A DNA stretch of 55,110 bases from Parvibacter caecicola (GTDB taxonomy: Bacteria > Actinomycetota > Coriobacteriia > Coriobacteriales > Eggerthellaceae). The position numbers and the translations under genes were made by a program. Of the stretch, positions 29,010 to 38,664 are shown piece after piece. The DNA lies in the NCBI RefSeq assembly GCF_003725335.1, contig NZ_QIBY01000015.1:1-55110 (forward strand), written 5' to 3'. The notes beneath the pieces were generated by a model. The model had not been told where the DNA came from, ran no database searches, and saw nothing but the letters and a program-made list of their open reading frames with translations. Each line of letters opens with the position of its first letter. The first letter of the stretch is position 1.

Positions 29010-31124
29010 TCAATAAATATAGATTTTGCTACGATACGGCACGTTGTCGTACATCCACTTTGCGTTGCTAATCTCCAACCGCACACAGCCGTGGCTGTTG
29101 GCGACACCCAGACGTCCGTCAAGCAGTTTGGTCTTGCTACCCGGCAGGTACGACACCGAATGGAACAGGTAGTTCCCTTTGATTTGAGTGTAATACCAGC
29201 AGGTGTAGCCGTTACCGAACGAGAGGCCCTTACCGCTCACCTTGTAAGTACCGGTTATGGTGGGGCTGGTGGGCTTGCCCACACAGCACAACCAGTACTT
29301 GTCCAGGCGCCAGTTGCCCTTGGAACCGCGGAAGATGCCCACGTGACGGGTATCGCGGTCCACCAGAATCAGCCAACTGGTGTCGCTGCTGAATTGCTGA
29401 GCCTTGTCAATCATGCGCTGCTGTGCCGCGGGGATAGTAACGGGCTTAGTTTTAGTGCGACCGTTTGAGTCGAACTTGTAGGTGTAGCCGTTGATCTTTT
29501 GGGTGCCGCCCAAACGACGACCATTGCCGTCGAAGTACGACCATTCGTTCACGCCGTTCCATTTCAGCCAACCGGTGTGCATGCGGCACTTGCCGTTGAA
29601 GTAATAGTAGTACCGACCAATCTTCTGCTGCCATTTCACGGCGCGCTGGGTTTTGGGATCGATGTAATAGTACGCGCCACCCGACTTCACCCAGTCAGAA
29701 TTCACCATCTTGCCGTCACTGCCAAAAACGCTCACAGTGCCATCAGCTTTCCAGGTAACCGGGCCGGTCACCATGTGGCCGCTGCCGTTGAAATAGTAAT
29801 CAGAGCCGTTGATTCGCTGCTCCCACTTCACCGAATGGGCATTAGCAGGGTTGAAATAGTAGGTCTTGCCGCCCAGCTTCTGGAATCCGGTCAACGCTTG
29901 CCCGTTGGCCCCAAAATAGCTCTTGGACTTGTCGGCGTTCCAGGTGAGCCATCCGGTGTGCATCTGGTACTTGCCGTTGAAGTAGTACCATTTGCCATCG
30001 ATCTTCTGCTCCCAGCGCACCGACTTGAAGGTCTTGGGGCTGAAGTAATAGGTTTTGCCGTTCACCTTCTGGAAACCAGAGCGAGCCTTGCCGTCCGCAC
30101 CGAAATAGCTCTTGGAACCATCGGCATTCCAGGTGAGCATACCACCGGTATACATCTGGTATTTCCCGTTGAAGTAATACAGGTTACCGTTAATGATCTG
30201 CTCCCACTTCACCGACTTGAAGGTTTTGGGGCTCAGATAGTAGGTGTACTTGCCCTGCTTCATAAAACCGCTTTGGGCCTGGCCGTTGCTGCCGAAATAG
30301 CTCTTGGAGCCGTCGGCGTTCCAGGTTACCCAGCCGGTCACCATCTGGTATTTGCCGTTGAAGTAGTAGAACTTCCCATCGATCCACTGCTCCCACTTCA
30401 CGGTTTTGCCGCTTTCGGGGCTGTAGTAATAAGTCTTGCCGGAAATGGTCTTAAATCCGGTGAACGCAGGGGCTTTGCCATCGGACTGCGCCACGAACTC
30501 GCTCTGGGAACCATCGCCCCACGTGCGAGCGCCGGACTCCATCTGGCCGTTGGCGCTGAACAGGTAAAGCTTGCCGTCCACCTTCTGGATGCCATTGCGC
30601 AGGGCCTGGGTATTGGCGCCGAAGTAGTACCACTTGCCATCCACCTTCTGCCAAGCGTTCGCAACAGCCGCGCCGTCATCGCCGACGAAAGTGATGGAAG
30701 AACCCTCAACCTTGAGGCCCGGTTGAGGCGCCTCCGGCGCATCGTCCTTACCATTGTCGACATCGGTGGCGCCATCGGGACCCTCGTCAGCAACGTCGGC
30801 GTTGTCATCGCCGGCGCCAGCGCCCTCGCCGTCAGTGTCGGCGTCGGTGTCAGCACCGTCACCAGATACGGAGCCGGCATCTGTACCGTCTCCCTCGCCC
30901 TCGGCAACAACCAGCCCATCGTTCTCTTCCCCAGGAGTCGCGGGTGTCGTTTCCTGGCCTTCCACCTCTTCCTGCTGAACGTCCGATACGGGCAAAATAC
31001 CCGCATCGGGCTCACCAAAGGCATAAACTCCCAACAGCATAACAGAGGCCACCGAAGCGGTGGCCACCATGGCGCCCAACTTCAGCTTTCCGGAAAGCCA
31101 GTCTTTCTTTGATTTCCCAGTCAC
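29010..31124 (-). CDS. Secreted L,D-transpeptidase with choline-binding-type repeats
   Basis: 704 aa. Start GTG 31124, with AGAAGGGA upstream. A hydrophobic signal/anchor (~16-36) is followed by a long Asp/Glu/Gly-rich linker (~40-135), CW-binding repeats (~150-560), and a C-terminal YkuD domain. The YkuD active site is HSV ... SHGCVRL, with the catalytic Cys at about residue 680. YkuD enzymes make 3-3 crosslinks or attach proteins to peptidoglycan. The repeats should hold it on phosphocholine-bearing polymer. A decayed copy of the same gene lies at 16513-17054. One repeat unit has lost its pattern (SQSEFVAQSDGKAPAF), which may be an eroded unit. Confidence 0.93.
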   Translation of the reverse strand: MTGKSKKDWLSGKLKLGAMVATASVASVMLLGVYAFGEPDAGILPVSDVQQEEVEGQETTPATPGEENDGLVVAEGEGDGTDAGSVSGDGADTDADTDGEGAGAGDDNADVADEGPDGATDVDNGKDDAPEAPQPGLKVEGSSITFVGDDGAAVANAWQKVDGKWYYFGANTQALRNGIQKVDGKLYLFSANGQMESGARTWGDGSQSEFVAQSDGKAPAFTGFKTISGKTYYYSPESGKTVKWEQWIDGKFYYFNGKYQMVTGWVTWNADGSKSYFGSNGQAQSGFMKQGKYTYYLSPKTFKSVKWEQIINGNLYYFNGKYQMYTGGMLTWNADGSKSYFGADGKARSGFQKVNGKTYYFSPKTFKSVRWEQKIDGKWYYFNGKYQMHTGWLTWNADKSKSYFGANGQALTGFQKLGGKTYYFNPANAHSVKWEQRINGSDYYFNGSGHMVTGPVTWKADGTVSVFGSDGKMVNSDWVKSGGAYYYIDPKTQRAVKWQQKIGRYYYYFNGKCRMHTGWLKWNGVNEWSYFDGNGRRLGGTQKINGYTYKFDSNGRTKTKPVTIPAAQQRMIDKAQQFSSDTSWLILVDRDTRHVGIFRGSKGNWRLDKYWLCCVGKPTSPTITGTYKVSGKGLSFGNGYTCWYYTQIKGNYLFHSVSYLPGSKTKLLDGRLGVANSHGCVRLEISNAKWMYDNVPYRSKIYIY

Positions 31125-31231
31125 AATACGTCCCTTCTCCTATTGTGCGTAATTGGGTGAAAGTATACCCCTATTGGCCCCCATAGGTCAGCTGACTTGG
31201 GAAATTGCAGCGAAGGTCGGTCGGGGCTTCC

Positions 31232-31267
31232 TAAAAGAAAAGGGGCGCCCATCCCTGGGAGCGCCCC
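31232..31267 (-). terminator. Rho-independent terminator of the autolysin gene
   Basis: GGGGCGC (31242-31248) pairs with GCGCCCC (31261-31267), extended by an inner CC/GG. On the - strand the hairpin is followed by TTTTCTTTTA. Confidence 0.85.
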
Positions 31268-31295
31268 TCACAGCCCGTCAATACACAATGTTGCC

Positions 31296-34200
31296 CTACG
31301 AGTATTGGGGCATCATGAAATTAAGGCCCGACTGGGGCTGGGTTACACCGCAATAGGCGTAAATCTCGGCCATCATCTTCGCAATCGAGCTTGCCCAGTT
31401 TTTATCAGTGGCATACTGATGCACCGCCGTACCCTTGAAAGAGGGATAATTCCAGCGCATCTTGTACAAAGTATCCTGATAGTAAGAAGCATTGCGCAGA
31501 TAATTACGCGAAATCCAATCGGCCGCTCCAGCAATCGCCTTGTCGGGAGTGTTCCAACCGTTCTGGATGGCCAACGAACGACCGCCGCTCAGGGGACTGC
31601 TGTCGTAGGCCCCAATGCCATAGAAATTGTAGTATGTGCCCTTGGGGTAAACCTTGTTGTTGATTTTGGTGGTGCCATTGTAGTAATAGCCTTGGGCCAA
31701 AGTGGAGGTACCCCAGCCGCTTTCCAAGATGGCGTGGGCAAGCAGATACACCTCGTTTACGCCATAGAGCTTAGCGGCATTGATGAACGCCTGACCTTTC
31801 CCTCGCAACAAGCTGCTAGGCCTGCTCGCGGTGTTTTTCGCAATGTAGTTGTCGAGCATAGCCGCCGTAGTGAAACCGGAGTAGCCATCAGTTAAGACGG
31901 CAAATTGGTAAAATCCGGCAGATCCAATAGGGCTGTTGGCAGGGTTCATAGCGGCGGTGATTTGAGCTTGGGTGTATCCCAGGGAAGACGGGGAAGCCTT
32001 CTTCTGGGCGGCCGCGAAAGTGTTCAGGCTAAAGCCGGTCGAAGCAGTAAATACACTGTATTCGCCGCTTACGAGAGAGGCATCAGCACCGAAAGCGTAC
32101 TTTTTGCCATCGATCATCTGGATGCCCGTGAGCGCTTTGAACGTTTTGGGGTCGAAGTAGTATTGCTTCTTGTCGATGGACTGCCACCCCGTCAGCGCCT
32201 TTCCGTCGGCCGCGAAGTAGCTCTTGGTTTTGTCGGAATTCCAAGTGAGCCAGCCTGTGTGCATCTGATAGGAGCTGTTGAAGTAGTACAGGCTGCCGTT
32301 AATCCACTGTTCCCACTTTTTGGCCTTGTAGGTACTGGGGTCAAAATAGTAGGTGGAGCCGCTGATCTTATTGAAGCCGGAATACGCGCGACCATCCGAG
32401 CCAAAGTAACTCTTGGTGCCGTCGGCCTTCCAGGTAACCCAGCCGGTGATCATGCGGCAATTGCTGTCAAAATAGTAGAAAGCCCCGTTTATCTTCTGCT
32501 CCCACTTCTTTGCCTTGCAGGTATTGGGATCGAAGTAATAGGTATATCCGCCAATTTTGTTGAAGCCCTTAAAGGCCTTGCCATCTACTCCGAAATAGCT
32601 CTTAGTGCCGTCGGCGTTCCACGTCACCCAGCCGGTGACCATCTGGCCCTTGCCGTTGAAGTAGTACAGGTTCCCGTTGATCCACTGTTCCCACTTCTGG
32701 CTCTTCGCCGTCTTGGGGTCGAAGTAGTAGGTGGCCCCGCTTATCTTCTGCAGCCCCTTGAGGGCCTTGCCGTTACTGCCGAAGTAGCTCTTTGTGCCGT
32801 CCGCCTTCCAGGTGACCCAGCCGGTGACCATCTGGCCCTTGCCGTTGAAGTAGTACAGGTTCCCGTTGAGGACCTGCTCCCACTTCTGGCTCTTCGCCGT
32901 CTTGGGGTCGAAGTAGTAGGTGGCTCCGCTTATCTTCTGCAGGCCGGTGAGGGCCTTGCCGTTGCTGCCGAAGTAGCTCTTGGTGCCGTCGGCCTTCCAG
33001 GTGACCCAGCCTGTGACCATCTGGCCCTTGCCGTTGAAGTAGTACAGGCTGCCGTCGATCCACTGCTCCCACTTCACCGACTTGAAGGTCTTGGGGCTCA
33101 TGTAGGAGGTGCTCGACCCCTGCTTCTGGAAGCCGCTGCGGGCCTTGCCGTCGCTGCCGAAGTAGCTCTTGGTGCCGTCGGCGCTCCAGGTCACCCAGCC
33201 GGTGACCATCTTGTAGGAGCCGTTGAAGTAGTACAGGTTGCCGTTGATCCACTGCTCCCACTTTTGCGAGCGGCCCGTCTTGGGGCTGAAATAGTAGGTT
33301 GCGCCGCCAATCTTCTGCAAGCCCAGCAGTGCCTTGCCGTCGCCACTGAAGTAGCTCAGCGACTTATCGTTGTTCCAGGTAATCCACCCAGTTTGCATTT
33401 CGCCCTTGCTATTGAAGTAATACAGGGATCCGTCAATCCACTGTTCCCATTTCACTGGCACACCATTGGCACCGTAGTAATACCACTTCCCGTTGTTCTT
33501 CACCCAGGTATTCTTCAGGCCCACCTCGTTGAAGGAGAAGTTCATGTCGACGGAGCCGTTGATGCCGTTCACCGTGCCCTTGCTGCTGAACTGCCACAGA
33601 CCGTAGTTGAAGGACACTTGCGGCTTCTCAAAATTGCCCCACTGGGCCACCCAGCGATCCCAGCTGCTGTTGTTGAACTGAGGGGCAGTGAGCTTCTTGC
33701 TCCACCACGTGGGATTGGAGTAAATGCCCACGCGGTAGCCCTTGGCAGTGATGGCATTGCAGAAGGTTTCAGCAATAGAACCCAGCTGCGAAGGGCTCAG
33801 TGCACCCTGGGTGTCGTCCTCCATGTCGTAGTAAACCGGCAGCGCCAGCGAAGACGGAGTGAGCCCCGCCGCGTTTAGCAGGCGAATCACGTGGTTCGCC
33901 TCGCTCTGGGCGCTGCCCGTAGTGCCAGTGGCCTTAGTGGCGTAAGAGTACAGGTACACGCCGATGGCGATGCCATTGGCACGGGCGCCCTCAACATTAC
34001 GGAAGAAGTATTTGTCATCTTGGGCGGTGTAGTCACTGCCATAGCCCACGCGAATGATGGCGAATTTGACGCCGTCAGCCTTCACCTTGGCCCAGTCGAT
34101 AACGCCTTGGTGCTCAGACACGTCAATGCCCACAGCTTTGGAGCCGGACACTGTTTTGGTGATCTTCTTGCCCGAGCTATCAATATAAACGTATTTGTTT

Positions 34201-34811
34201 TGTCCATAGGATTTATCCCAGGTGGGATAAGCGGCGGCACGGGCATCGCCGCCCACGTCGAAAGTGGACGCCTGCAGCTCATCGATGGGAACACCGTCAA
34301 CATAGCGGAAGCTGTTCTCAGGCCCCTCTAGGGCACCTTCCTCTTCGTCGGCGTCCTGGGGCTCCTCATCGGGGTCCTCGGCCTCGGCCTCCTCGGCTAC
34401 GGGCTCAGTCTCCGGGACTTCGTCGGGCTCGGTGCCCGCCGCAACGCCCATTGGTGCATCCGCGGGGTCGGACGAGTCGGAAACGCCGTCAATGGCGTCG
34501 TTGACCGTTGGTTGGTCGGAGGCTTCCCCCTCGTCCGCAATGGGCGCGGCCTCGGCGTTCGCCCCACTGTCGACCGCATTGTCCACCGTATCCGTGGGAG
34601 TTGCGGTACCGGAATCGGATACCCCGCCCACCAGCGAATCCGCCGAGACGAAGCCACCCGATGCCTGCTCGGCAACGGCGGCCGCAGTGTCCTTGGCGAT
34701 GGGCGCAAACCCAATCACCAGCGCGACAGTGAGGAAAACTTTCAATGCCTTGTCGCTGAAAATTACCTTGTTCTGAGCCTTAGCGTGTTTACCTGGTCTG
34801 TTTGGCCCCAT
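31296..34811 (-). CDS. Bifunctional autolysin: GH25 muramidase, choline-binding-type repeats and GH73-like glucosaminidase
   Basis: 1171 aa from ATG 34811 (MGPNRPGKHAK), with AGGAGG six bases upstream; the longer frame upstream is not used. Hydrophobic export segment ~22-48, Asp/Glu-rich linker to ~200, then a GH25 domain (~226-425: AVGIDVSEHQGVIDW, catalytic pair in YYDMED, D329 and E331, and LWQFSS near its end). About two dozen CW-binding repeats (~440-990) follow. The C-terminal LytD-type glucosaminidase has HAILESGWGTS, catalytic E near 1030. It would cut both glycan linkages of peptidoglycan while bound through its repeats to wall phosphocholine. Several 63-codon blocks of the repeat region are nearly identical at DNA level to blocks in the serine hydrolase gene 17 kb away. 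Confidence 0.95.
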   Translation of the reverse strand: MGPNRPGKHAKAQNKVIFSDKALKVFLTVALVIGFAPIAKDTAAAVAEQASGGFVSADSLVGGVSDSGTATPTDTVDNAVDSGANAEAAPIADEGEASDQPTVNDAIDGVSDSSDPADAPMGVAAGTEPDEVPETEPVAEEAEAEDPDEEPQDADEEEGALEGPENSFRYVDGVPIDELQASTFDVGGDARAAAYPTWDKSYGQNKYVYIDSSGKKITKTVSGSKAVGIDVSEHQGVIDWAKVKADGVKFAIIRVGYGSDYTAQDDKYFFRNVEGARANGIAIGVYLYSYATKATGTTGSAQSEANHVIRLLNAAGLTPSSLALPVYYDMEDDTQGALSPSQLGSIAETFCNAITAKGYRVGIYSNPTWWSKKLTAPQFNNSSWDRWVAQWGNFEKPQVSFNYGLWQFSSKGTVNGINGSVDMNFSFNEVGLKNTWVKNNGKWYYYGANGVPVKWEQWIDGSLYYFNSKGEMQTGWITWNNDKSLSYFSGDGKALLGLQKIGGATYYFSPKTGRSQKWEQWINGNLYYFNGSYKMVTGWVTWSADGTKSYFGSDGKARSGFQKQGSSTSYMSPKTFKSVKWEQWIDGSLYYFNGKGQMVTGWVTWKADGTKSYFGSNGKALTGLQKISGATYYFDPKTAKSQKWEQVLNGNLYYFNGKGQMVTGWVTWKADGTKSYFGSNGKALKGLQKISGATYYFDPKTAKSQKWEQWINGNLYYFNGKGQMVTGWVTWNADGTKSYFGVDGKAFKGFNKIGGYTYYFDPNTCKAKKWEQKINGAFYYFDSNCRMITGWVTWKADGTKSYFGSDGRAYSGFNKISGSTYYFDPSTYKAKKWEQWINGSLYYFNSSYQMHTGWLTWNSDKTKSYFAADGKALTGWQSIDKKQYYFDPKTFKALTGIQMIDGKKYAFGADASLVSGEYSVFTASTGFSLNTFAAAQKKASPSSLGYTQAQITAAMNPANSPIGSAGFYQFAVLTDGYSGFTTAAMLDNYIAKNTASRPSSLLRGKGQAFINAAKLYGVNEVYLLAHAILESGWGTSTLAQGYYYNGTTKINNKVYPKGTYYNFYGIGAYDSSPLSGGRSLAIQNGWNTPDKAIAGAADWISRNYLRNASYYQDTLYKMRWNYPSFKGTAVHQYATDKNWASSIAKMMAEIYAYCGVTQPQSGLNFMMPQYS

Positions 34812-34991
34812 CACAACCTCCTGGGTGCGTCCGTCAAAGCATCGCCTAGTAGGCGAAACTGCATGGTAACACGGCTGAAAGGAAGTCGTCACCCGAAAAA
34901 TGGAGATATTCCGTTACAGGCAGTCTTGGTTTCGGCGTGTTTCACCAGGTAATCGCTGCATACGCCCCGAATCAACCCTGCACCAGCAGCG

Positions 34992-36797
34992 CTAAATATC
35001 CATCATGCATCGCAGAAGAGTGAGAGCGGAAAGGGTGAAACCGTCGTCGATTTGGCCGTCAGCGATAAGCTCATCTAACTCGGCTGGGGATACTATTATG
35101 CAACTGTCGATTTCTTCATAGCCCACATCGGGGTTCGGTGCGGGCACATCGCATGCAAACACTTCGATACGGCCTCCCGAGAGGCCGCTATCGGCCACCA
35201 TCGACCCCAGGTGCTTCATGGGCCCCAGGGGCCACACTTTCAGTTCCTCAAAAAGTTCCTTTTCGGCGTTATCGCAGGCAGAGACGCCCGGCTCTCCGTA
35301 ACCGCGCGGGAAGCACAGCTGGTAGTCGCGCAGGGCATGGCGGAATTGGCGCAGCAGCACGAAGTCCCCTTCGAAGCGCGGCACAATCACAACGGCATTC
35401 TTGGCCGCAGGCACTACGCGCTCATAAGCAAAACGCCTCCCTTGCCCGTCTTCCACCAGGTCAACCAGCAACTGGTTATAGGGACTGCTGTAGGCGATGC
35501 CAATGGGCCGCCCTTCCGCACTCGCCTCGTACTGCAGCACCGCCGCCCGATCCGTCACGATCCGAAGAGCCGCGGGGCCCTCTGAGTCGGGCGGCCCAGT
35601 TGGGCTGTCCGACTCGACAACCGCAAGATACTTCTCCCACGAAGATTGACGCTTCGAACTCGCGGGGGCAAAGCCAAATGTATCCTCCCAAGCGGATGGC
35701 GCCACAGCCACCGCATTGCCAGCTTCGCCGAAGCGCGCCCGCGCGCAGGGATTAACGTAAGCAACGGGTTCGACACTCCCCTCTTTGCCAAATTTGCTCA
35801 GGTCGCGAAGCGAACTGAGCGCCTCGGCGGCGCTGTCAACAATGCCCGGCATCTCCAGCTTGGACTCAAAGAGCCAGCCCACGTAAGCGAAAATACCCAC
35901 ACCGATGAAACTGGCCGCCAAGCTGGGAAGCCCCATCATTAGCGTGCCCGGCAGCGAATCAAAGCTCGTTTCCCAAATCAGGCCGCTTGGGCCAACGCCC
36001 ACGCTCAGGCAAGACAATATGGGCAAAGCCACGAAAAAGAGGGCAGCCAGGAAAACGATCAGCGCCTTTCCCGCCCGCGGACCCCCTTTTGAGCGCGAGA
36101 AGATTGCCACACCTATGAGGAATACGAAGATGGATGCGATGCTGCCCTGATCGGAAACCAAATCGCCAACGGTATCGTTGGCGATGTTCAGCCACCCTAC
36201 GAGCATGTCTTGAATCAGCGAGACGATTACTTCCACAAAGCCCAGGATGACCGCATAGAGCAACATGACGAGCACATTGCGCCAGAGAGCTTTCGTAACC
36301 CGTGCGCGCCATGCATCCTTTTGTTCGCGCTCTTGGGCTTCGTAAGGCAGCACGAGCTTGGCTGCAGCGGCAGCGGCCGGCTCCCCTGCCGCTGTCTTAA
36401 TAGATGCGCGGCGGATGCGCAAGGCGTGCTGCCAGTCCGCAAGGGAAGGGGCATCCGCAGCCGAGGAGGACTCGTCCGGTTCCTCCTCGGCAAGCCAGGG
36501 ATAGCGATGCCCCAACGTCGCGTATCTTTCCCGATAATCCTTGATGCGTTGCTGCGCCTCATCTGCAATGCTCTCCAGATTTGCGGGCACATAGTGGGCA
36601 GAAACCCCGAGCACGCTGGCCTCTGTTGTGAGGTTGTAACACAGATCAACCAGCTGTAGGGCCTCCTCCGCTACGCGCCGATCGGACGCTTCATCCGCGC
36701 TGCCCGCTTCGGCGACCAGCGCTTTCAGGTGGCGATAATAAGCAGAGCGCGCTTGCCGGTCGGCTGGAGCCAAGCTGGCCCGTACGCCGTCGATCAC
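34992..36797 (-). CDS. Membrane protein with a C-terminal NUDIX hydrolase-like domain
   Basis: 601 aa; GTG start 36797 with GGAGG upstream, 3 bp from the preceding stop. The N-terminal ~165 residues are soluble and alpha-helical. Four membrane segments follow (~175-205, 222-240, 247-275, 287-310). A cytoplasmic C-terminal part ends in a NUDIX-like fold (~435-601): YERVVPAAKNAVVIV, FVLLRQFRHALRDYQLCFPRGYGEPG, then EKELFEELKV, a variant of the REUxEExGU box with Lys for Arg. The ADP-ribose-pyrophosphatase style suggests hydrolysis of ADP-ribose or another nucleotide diphosphate. Membrane-NUDIX fusions are unusual. It is paired with an unknown protein (36801-37460). Confidence 0.75.
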   Translation of the reverse strand: MIDGVRASLAPADRQARSAYYRHLKALVAEAGSADEASDRRVAEEALQLVDLCYNLTTEASVLGVSAHYVPANLESIADEAQQRIKDYRERYATLGHRYPWLAEEEPDESSSAADAPSLADWQHALRIRRASIKTAAGEPAAAAAAKLVLPYEAQEREQKDAWRARVTKALWRNVLVMLLYAVILGFVEVIVSLIQDMLVGWLNIANDTVGDLVSDQGSIASIFVFLIGVAIFSRSKGGPRAGKALIVFLAALFFVALPILSCLSVGVGPSGLIWETSFDSLPGTLMMGLPSLAASFIGVGIFAYVGWLFESKLEMPGIVDSAAEALSSLRDLSKFGKEGSVEPVAYVNPCARARFGEAGNAVAVAPSAWEDTFGFAPASSKRQSSWEKYLAVVESDSPTGPPDSEGPAALRIVTDRAAVLQYEASAEGRPIGIAYSSPYNQLLVDLVEDGQGRRFAYERVVPAAKNAVVIVPRFEGDFVLLRQFRHALRDYQLCFPRGYGEPGVSACDNAEKELFEELKVWPLGPMKHLGSMVADSGLSGGRIEVFACDVPAPNPDVGYEEIDSCIIVSPAELDELIADGQIDDGFTLSALTLLRCMMDI

Positions 36798-36800
36798 ATC

Positions 36801-37460
36801 TCATGCCTCCGCGCTCGCCCCTCTCGAAGAGCCCTCGCGGACCAGACGGAGCGCGTCCTCCAGAGCGGGGCGAGCCTCCAGATTGACATCCACGTAAGAC
36901 AACGGCGAATTGCTGATGGCCAGCATCAAGTCTACCAGGCGCTTCGCCTCAGCCACAGCCTCCCGATACCGGCGGACGTCCATGACCTCCCCCGGCTCGC
37001 ACAGGGCCGACAATTCGGCATCATCCGCCACTAGAAGCGAATCCAAATAGGCAGTATCGCTGTTCCGGAGAGCTCGGTAAATGCCGTCGCGCATACGCTC
37101 GCGCGCCTCAATGTTCAGCACGGCGGGAATGTTCCAACCCGACAAAACGAACTTCCCATGCGAACCGGCAGCGGAGGGACGCAGGTTGTCCTGAAGGTAT
37201 TGAGAAGCCGTGCGTTTGTCGCCAAACCGGGAAATCTTGATAGCACCGCACAGCATGAGGCCCTTAATGGCGGCCAGCATCTCCTCGCTCTCCATGGCCA
37301 ACCCCAAGAAAGCGCGAGAATCTGCCAGCTGGTTGAAGGTGAGCACGACAGTGTTGCCGTTTAGGACAATCTCCTCATACAGCGCCCGCCGCGCCACCGC
37401 CACCTCCTGCGAAGAAGTGCGCACGGAATCGAGTTCGTGCAGGTATACCAGCTTATCCAT
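36801..37460 (-). CDS. Conserved-looking cytoplasmic protein of unknown function, partner of the membrane-NUDIX protein
   Basis: 219 aa; ATG 37460 with GGAAGG upstream. Soluble, alpha-beta composition, no signal or membrane segment, and no motif that I recognise. The N-terminus MDKLVYLHELDSVRTSS and the middle region GKFVLSGWNIPAVLNIEARERMRD look well structured. The C-terminus is predicted helical (EAVAEAKRLVDLMLAIS). It lies 3 bp before the membrane-NUDIX gene and must be co-transcribed with it. It may be a regulator or substrate-handling partner of that protein, but this is position-based only. Confidence 0.75.
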   Translation of the reverse strand: MDKLVYLHELDSVRTSSQEVAVARRALYEEIVLNGNTVVLTFNQLADSRAFLGLAMESEEMLAAIKGLMLCGAIKISRFGDKRTASQYLQDNLRPSAAGSHGKFVLSGWNIPAVLNIEARERMRDGIYRALRNSDTAYLDSLLVADDAELSALCEPGEVMDVRRYREAVAEAKRLVDLMLAISNSPLSYVDVNLEARPALEDALRLVREGSSRGASAEA

Positions 37461-37571
37461 AAGGGCCTTCCGGGTTGAGAGAACAAATCAGCCCGTCTAT
37501 TGTAAAGCGCATCGCGACTTACTGGCGAGACGCGACCGGCAAGCGCCTAGCGCGAACTACCCGGTTATCCG

Positions 37572-38664
37572 CTAGCCCATGCGCTCCTCAACATACTGCC
37601 TAAATCCGGGGAGGTCTATGGAGTAGTAGCCCTGCCCCACCTCGCCGAGAACGCCCGCGACCAAGAGCCGTTCTTTATACTTCGAGGCGTAATTGCTTCG
37701 CACCCCCATTCTGGCGGCAATATCCGCCAGGTTGCTGCATTACCCATCTTCCACCATTGCCTCCAAAAAGCGGATATCTCCTCGGGACAGCTCGCGATAG
37801 GTGGACGCCAGCACGCCATCGCGTAGCTCTTGAAGTGCCTGTCTTGCACCCCTTTCGACATGGCACTCGTTTATCACCTCACCGGCCGCTTGCTCCCAGG
37901 TCCAATAGCCCACAAGCTGCAGCATGTAGGGATACCCCCTCAATGGCCGAAACTGCCGCCGAAACCGCAGCATCGTCAATTTGGGCGCCGGAGTCTTGGA
38001 GCGTCCGACGGAACGCGATTTCTATGTCGCCGTCGGCCACCCGCCCCAAATGGTACTGACGAGCGCGCCGGAGAAAAGACACCGACTCGTTCGATACCAA
38101 CTGCGCAACGTTCGAAGGGAGGCCCGCCATAACAAGGGCAACGTTCCTGTCTTCCCCCACAAAATGCTGGTACACCGTGGCCAATTGCCGCATCTCGTCG
38201 ACATCTGGACGTGCCTCATCAACCGTGATGAGAAGTCCAACTTCCAGCTCCGCCAAACGGTCGAGGACATCGTTCATCCGGGTGCGCCAGTTCTCGCGAA
38301 CGCCCTCCGCCCGCTCGAACTCAACCGCAATCCCCTGGCCCACGCTCAGGGACTTGAGCCTTGCCCCCACGCCCTTTTCTATAAGGTGCTCCGCCGACTC
38401 CCAGGTCCTCTCAACAATGTCCTCGAGCATGCCCTCGCCTGCCGACACGCGCGCCGTTACCCAGCCGCGCGACAACGCCTCCCGGGCGATAGAGGCAAGA
38501 GGCGCGGTCTTCCCCGTGCCACGAGGTCCGACTAGAATCGAAGTCAGATTCGGATCATCCGGACCGTTTTCAAGGGCCCCCTACATAGAGGCCAAGATGT
38601 TTGCGCGTCCAGCGAAGTGGGCAGGAACGCGCCCGAATGTAAGGGCAAAGAGGTTCTTGGCCAC
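37572..38664 (-). pseudogene. Broken AAA-family ATPase with C-terminal winged helix
   Basis: Reading from a GTG at 38664, the frame encodes FALTFGRVPAHFAGR and hits a TAG (ASM-stop, about 38583). It then continues in frame with LVGPRGTGKTAPL (Walker A), LLITVDEARPD (Walker B-like) and NVALVMAGLPS. A frameshift near 37940 moves the reading into YPYMLQLVGYWTWEQAAGEV. A TAA at about 37738 interrupts again before a winged-helix-like end (CSNLADIAARMGVRSNYASKYKERLLVAG) that stops at 37572. At least two nonsense codons and one frameshift show it is dead. Intact relatives are ORC/STAND-like ATPases often found as singletons in mobile or accessory regions. Confidence 0.88.

Noticed and set aside
29480-30660. 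Regular DNA repeats that could suggest a CRISPR or satellite array
   Set aside because: They are the coding repeats of the L,D-transpeptidase, in frame and divergent at third positions.
31905-33878. 657-codon open frame antisense to the autolysin repeats
   Set aside because: Periodic hydrophobic pattern is the complement of the CW-repeat array, not a membrane protein.
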